Positions 5,265 through 5,507 of a DNA stretch of 5,507 bases are shown piece after piece. The position numbers and the translations under genes were made by a program. A model generated the notes under the pieces. It saw only the letters and a list, made by a program, of their open reading frames with translations. It searched no databases and was not told the DNA's origin. Source of the DNA: Planctomicrobium sp. (GTDB lineage: Bacteria > Planctomycetota > Planctomycetia > Planctomycetales > Planctomycetaceae); contig JAJDEL010000552.1 in the NCBI GenBank assembly GCA_029259835.1, forward strand, positions 1 to 5,507, in the 5' to 3' direction. The number at the start of each line of letters is the position of its first letter. Position 1 is the first letter of the stretch.

Positions 5265-5282
5265 TATTCGCGTGTATTCGCG
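5265..5282. repeat. Tandem TATTCGCG pair
   Basis: TATTCGCG occurs twice (5265-5272 and 5275-5282) separated by TG, and is followed by GTTGTTC. It lies about 45 bases upstream of the -35 box of the plus-strand gene. It could be a direct-repeat binding site or a fragment of a dispersed intergenic repeat. Confidence 0.35.
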
Positions 5283-5324
5283 GTTGTTCTGGAAATACTG
5301 CACTCCAATCTCGATGAAACTGAA

Positions 5325-5353
5325 ATGACAAGCTTTCTTACACGCGGTATAGT
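5325..5353 (+). promoter_or_regulatory. Sigma70-like promoter of the plus-strand gene
   Basis: The -35 is ATGACA (5325-5330, five of six matches) and the -10 is TATAGT (5348-5353, five of six), separated by exactly 17 bases. The predicted transcription start is at about 5360, only three bases before the ATG at 5363. This is the best promoter in the window. Confidence 0.6.
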
Positions 5354-5362
5354 CCGACAATC

Positions 5363-5507
5363 ATGACCTCAGCGACCGAAGAATTTCTGCAACACTTTGA
5401 CTCTTCTTTCAATAATGAAGAACTGCTCTCCGCCGTACTCAGCGCACCTGCGAAGCACGCTCAGAGTTCAGACGCACCGCGCAAAGAAACAGTTCGACCA
5501 ATCGAAC
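5363..5507 (+). CDS. Unidentified protein, N-terminal 48 residues (cut by window edge)
   Basis: An open frame starts at ATG 5363-5365 and runs off the window: MTSATEEFLQHFDSSFNNEE at the start, then a helix LLSAVLSAPA (21-30), a polar linker, and RKETVRPIE at the edge. There is no signal peptide, so it is probably cytoplasmic. No Shine-Dalgarno sequence is present, but a good promoter places the transcript start within a few bases of the ATG, which supports both the gene and its start. The VRPIE ending after an acidic helical N-terminus faintly recalls the front of some class I SAM-dependent methyltransferases, but the fragment is too short to name. It is divergent from the coiled-coil gene. 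Confidence 0.6.
   Translation, partial: MTSATEEFLQHFDSSFNNEELLSAVLSAPAKHAQSSDAPRKETVRPIE

Overview
The window most resembles a planctomycete (Planctomycetota). The reasons are a roughly even base composition, mostly weak Shine-Dalgarno signals, a secreted HEAT-type/jelly-roll protein next to a secreted PQQ-type beta-propeller beginning 'DWRQFRG', and an EF-G whose switch I region looks like the spirochaete/planctomycete/delta-proteobacterial (spd) type. This assignment comes from recognising families by eye, not from a search.

Every gene but one is on the minus strand. In transcription order (right to left) these are: a 59-residue charged coiled-coil protein (4902-5081); a GTG-started Tsr3/DTW-like putative aminocarboxypropyltransferase three bases behind it (4425-4898); an exported HEAT-like plus jelly-roll protein (3223-4341); an exported beta-propeller (1932-3125); and the start of the str ribosomal cluster, rpsL (1232-1603), rpsG (700-1173) and the first 183 codons of a fusA-type EF-G (1-549). 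At the right edge a divergent plus-strand gene begins at 5363 behind a good sigma70-like promoter that appears to give an almost leaderless mRNA.

The intergenic DNA is the most unusual part. Four copies of a palindromic element (core CACACTT-n-AAGTGTG followed by CGGCAAA) lie in the gaps after the Tsr3-like gene, the HEAT gene, the propeller gene and rpsG, all in the same orientation. A fifth, weaker relative may lie upstream of rpsL. A separate G-rich repeat occurs twice in opposite orientations, and one copy supplies the last seven codons and the stop of the HEAT gene. A canonical intrinsic terminator sits between rpsG and fusA, so the str cluster is probably split or attenuated there.

Functionally, the window joins translation genes (S12, S7, EF-G and a putative rRNA/tRNA modification enzyme) with a pair of envelope or exported proteins of unknown specific role. 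S12 carries Arg at position 88, where E. coli has Lys. That substitution is linked to streptomycin resistance in other bacteria. I found no CRISPR array, tRNA, rRNA, IS element or defence cassette.
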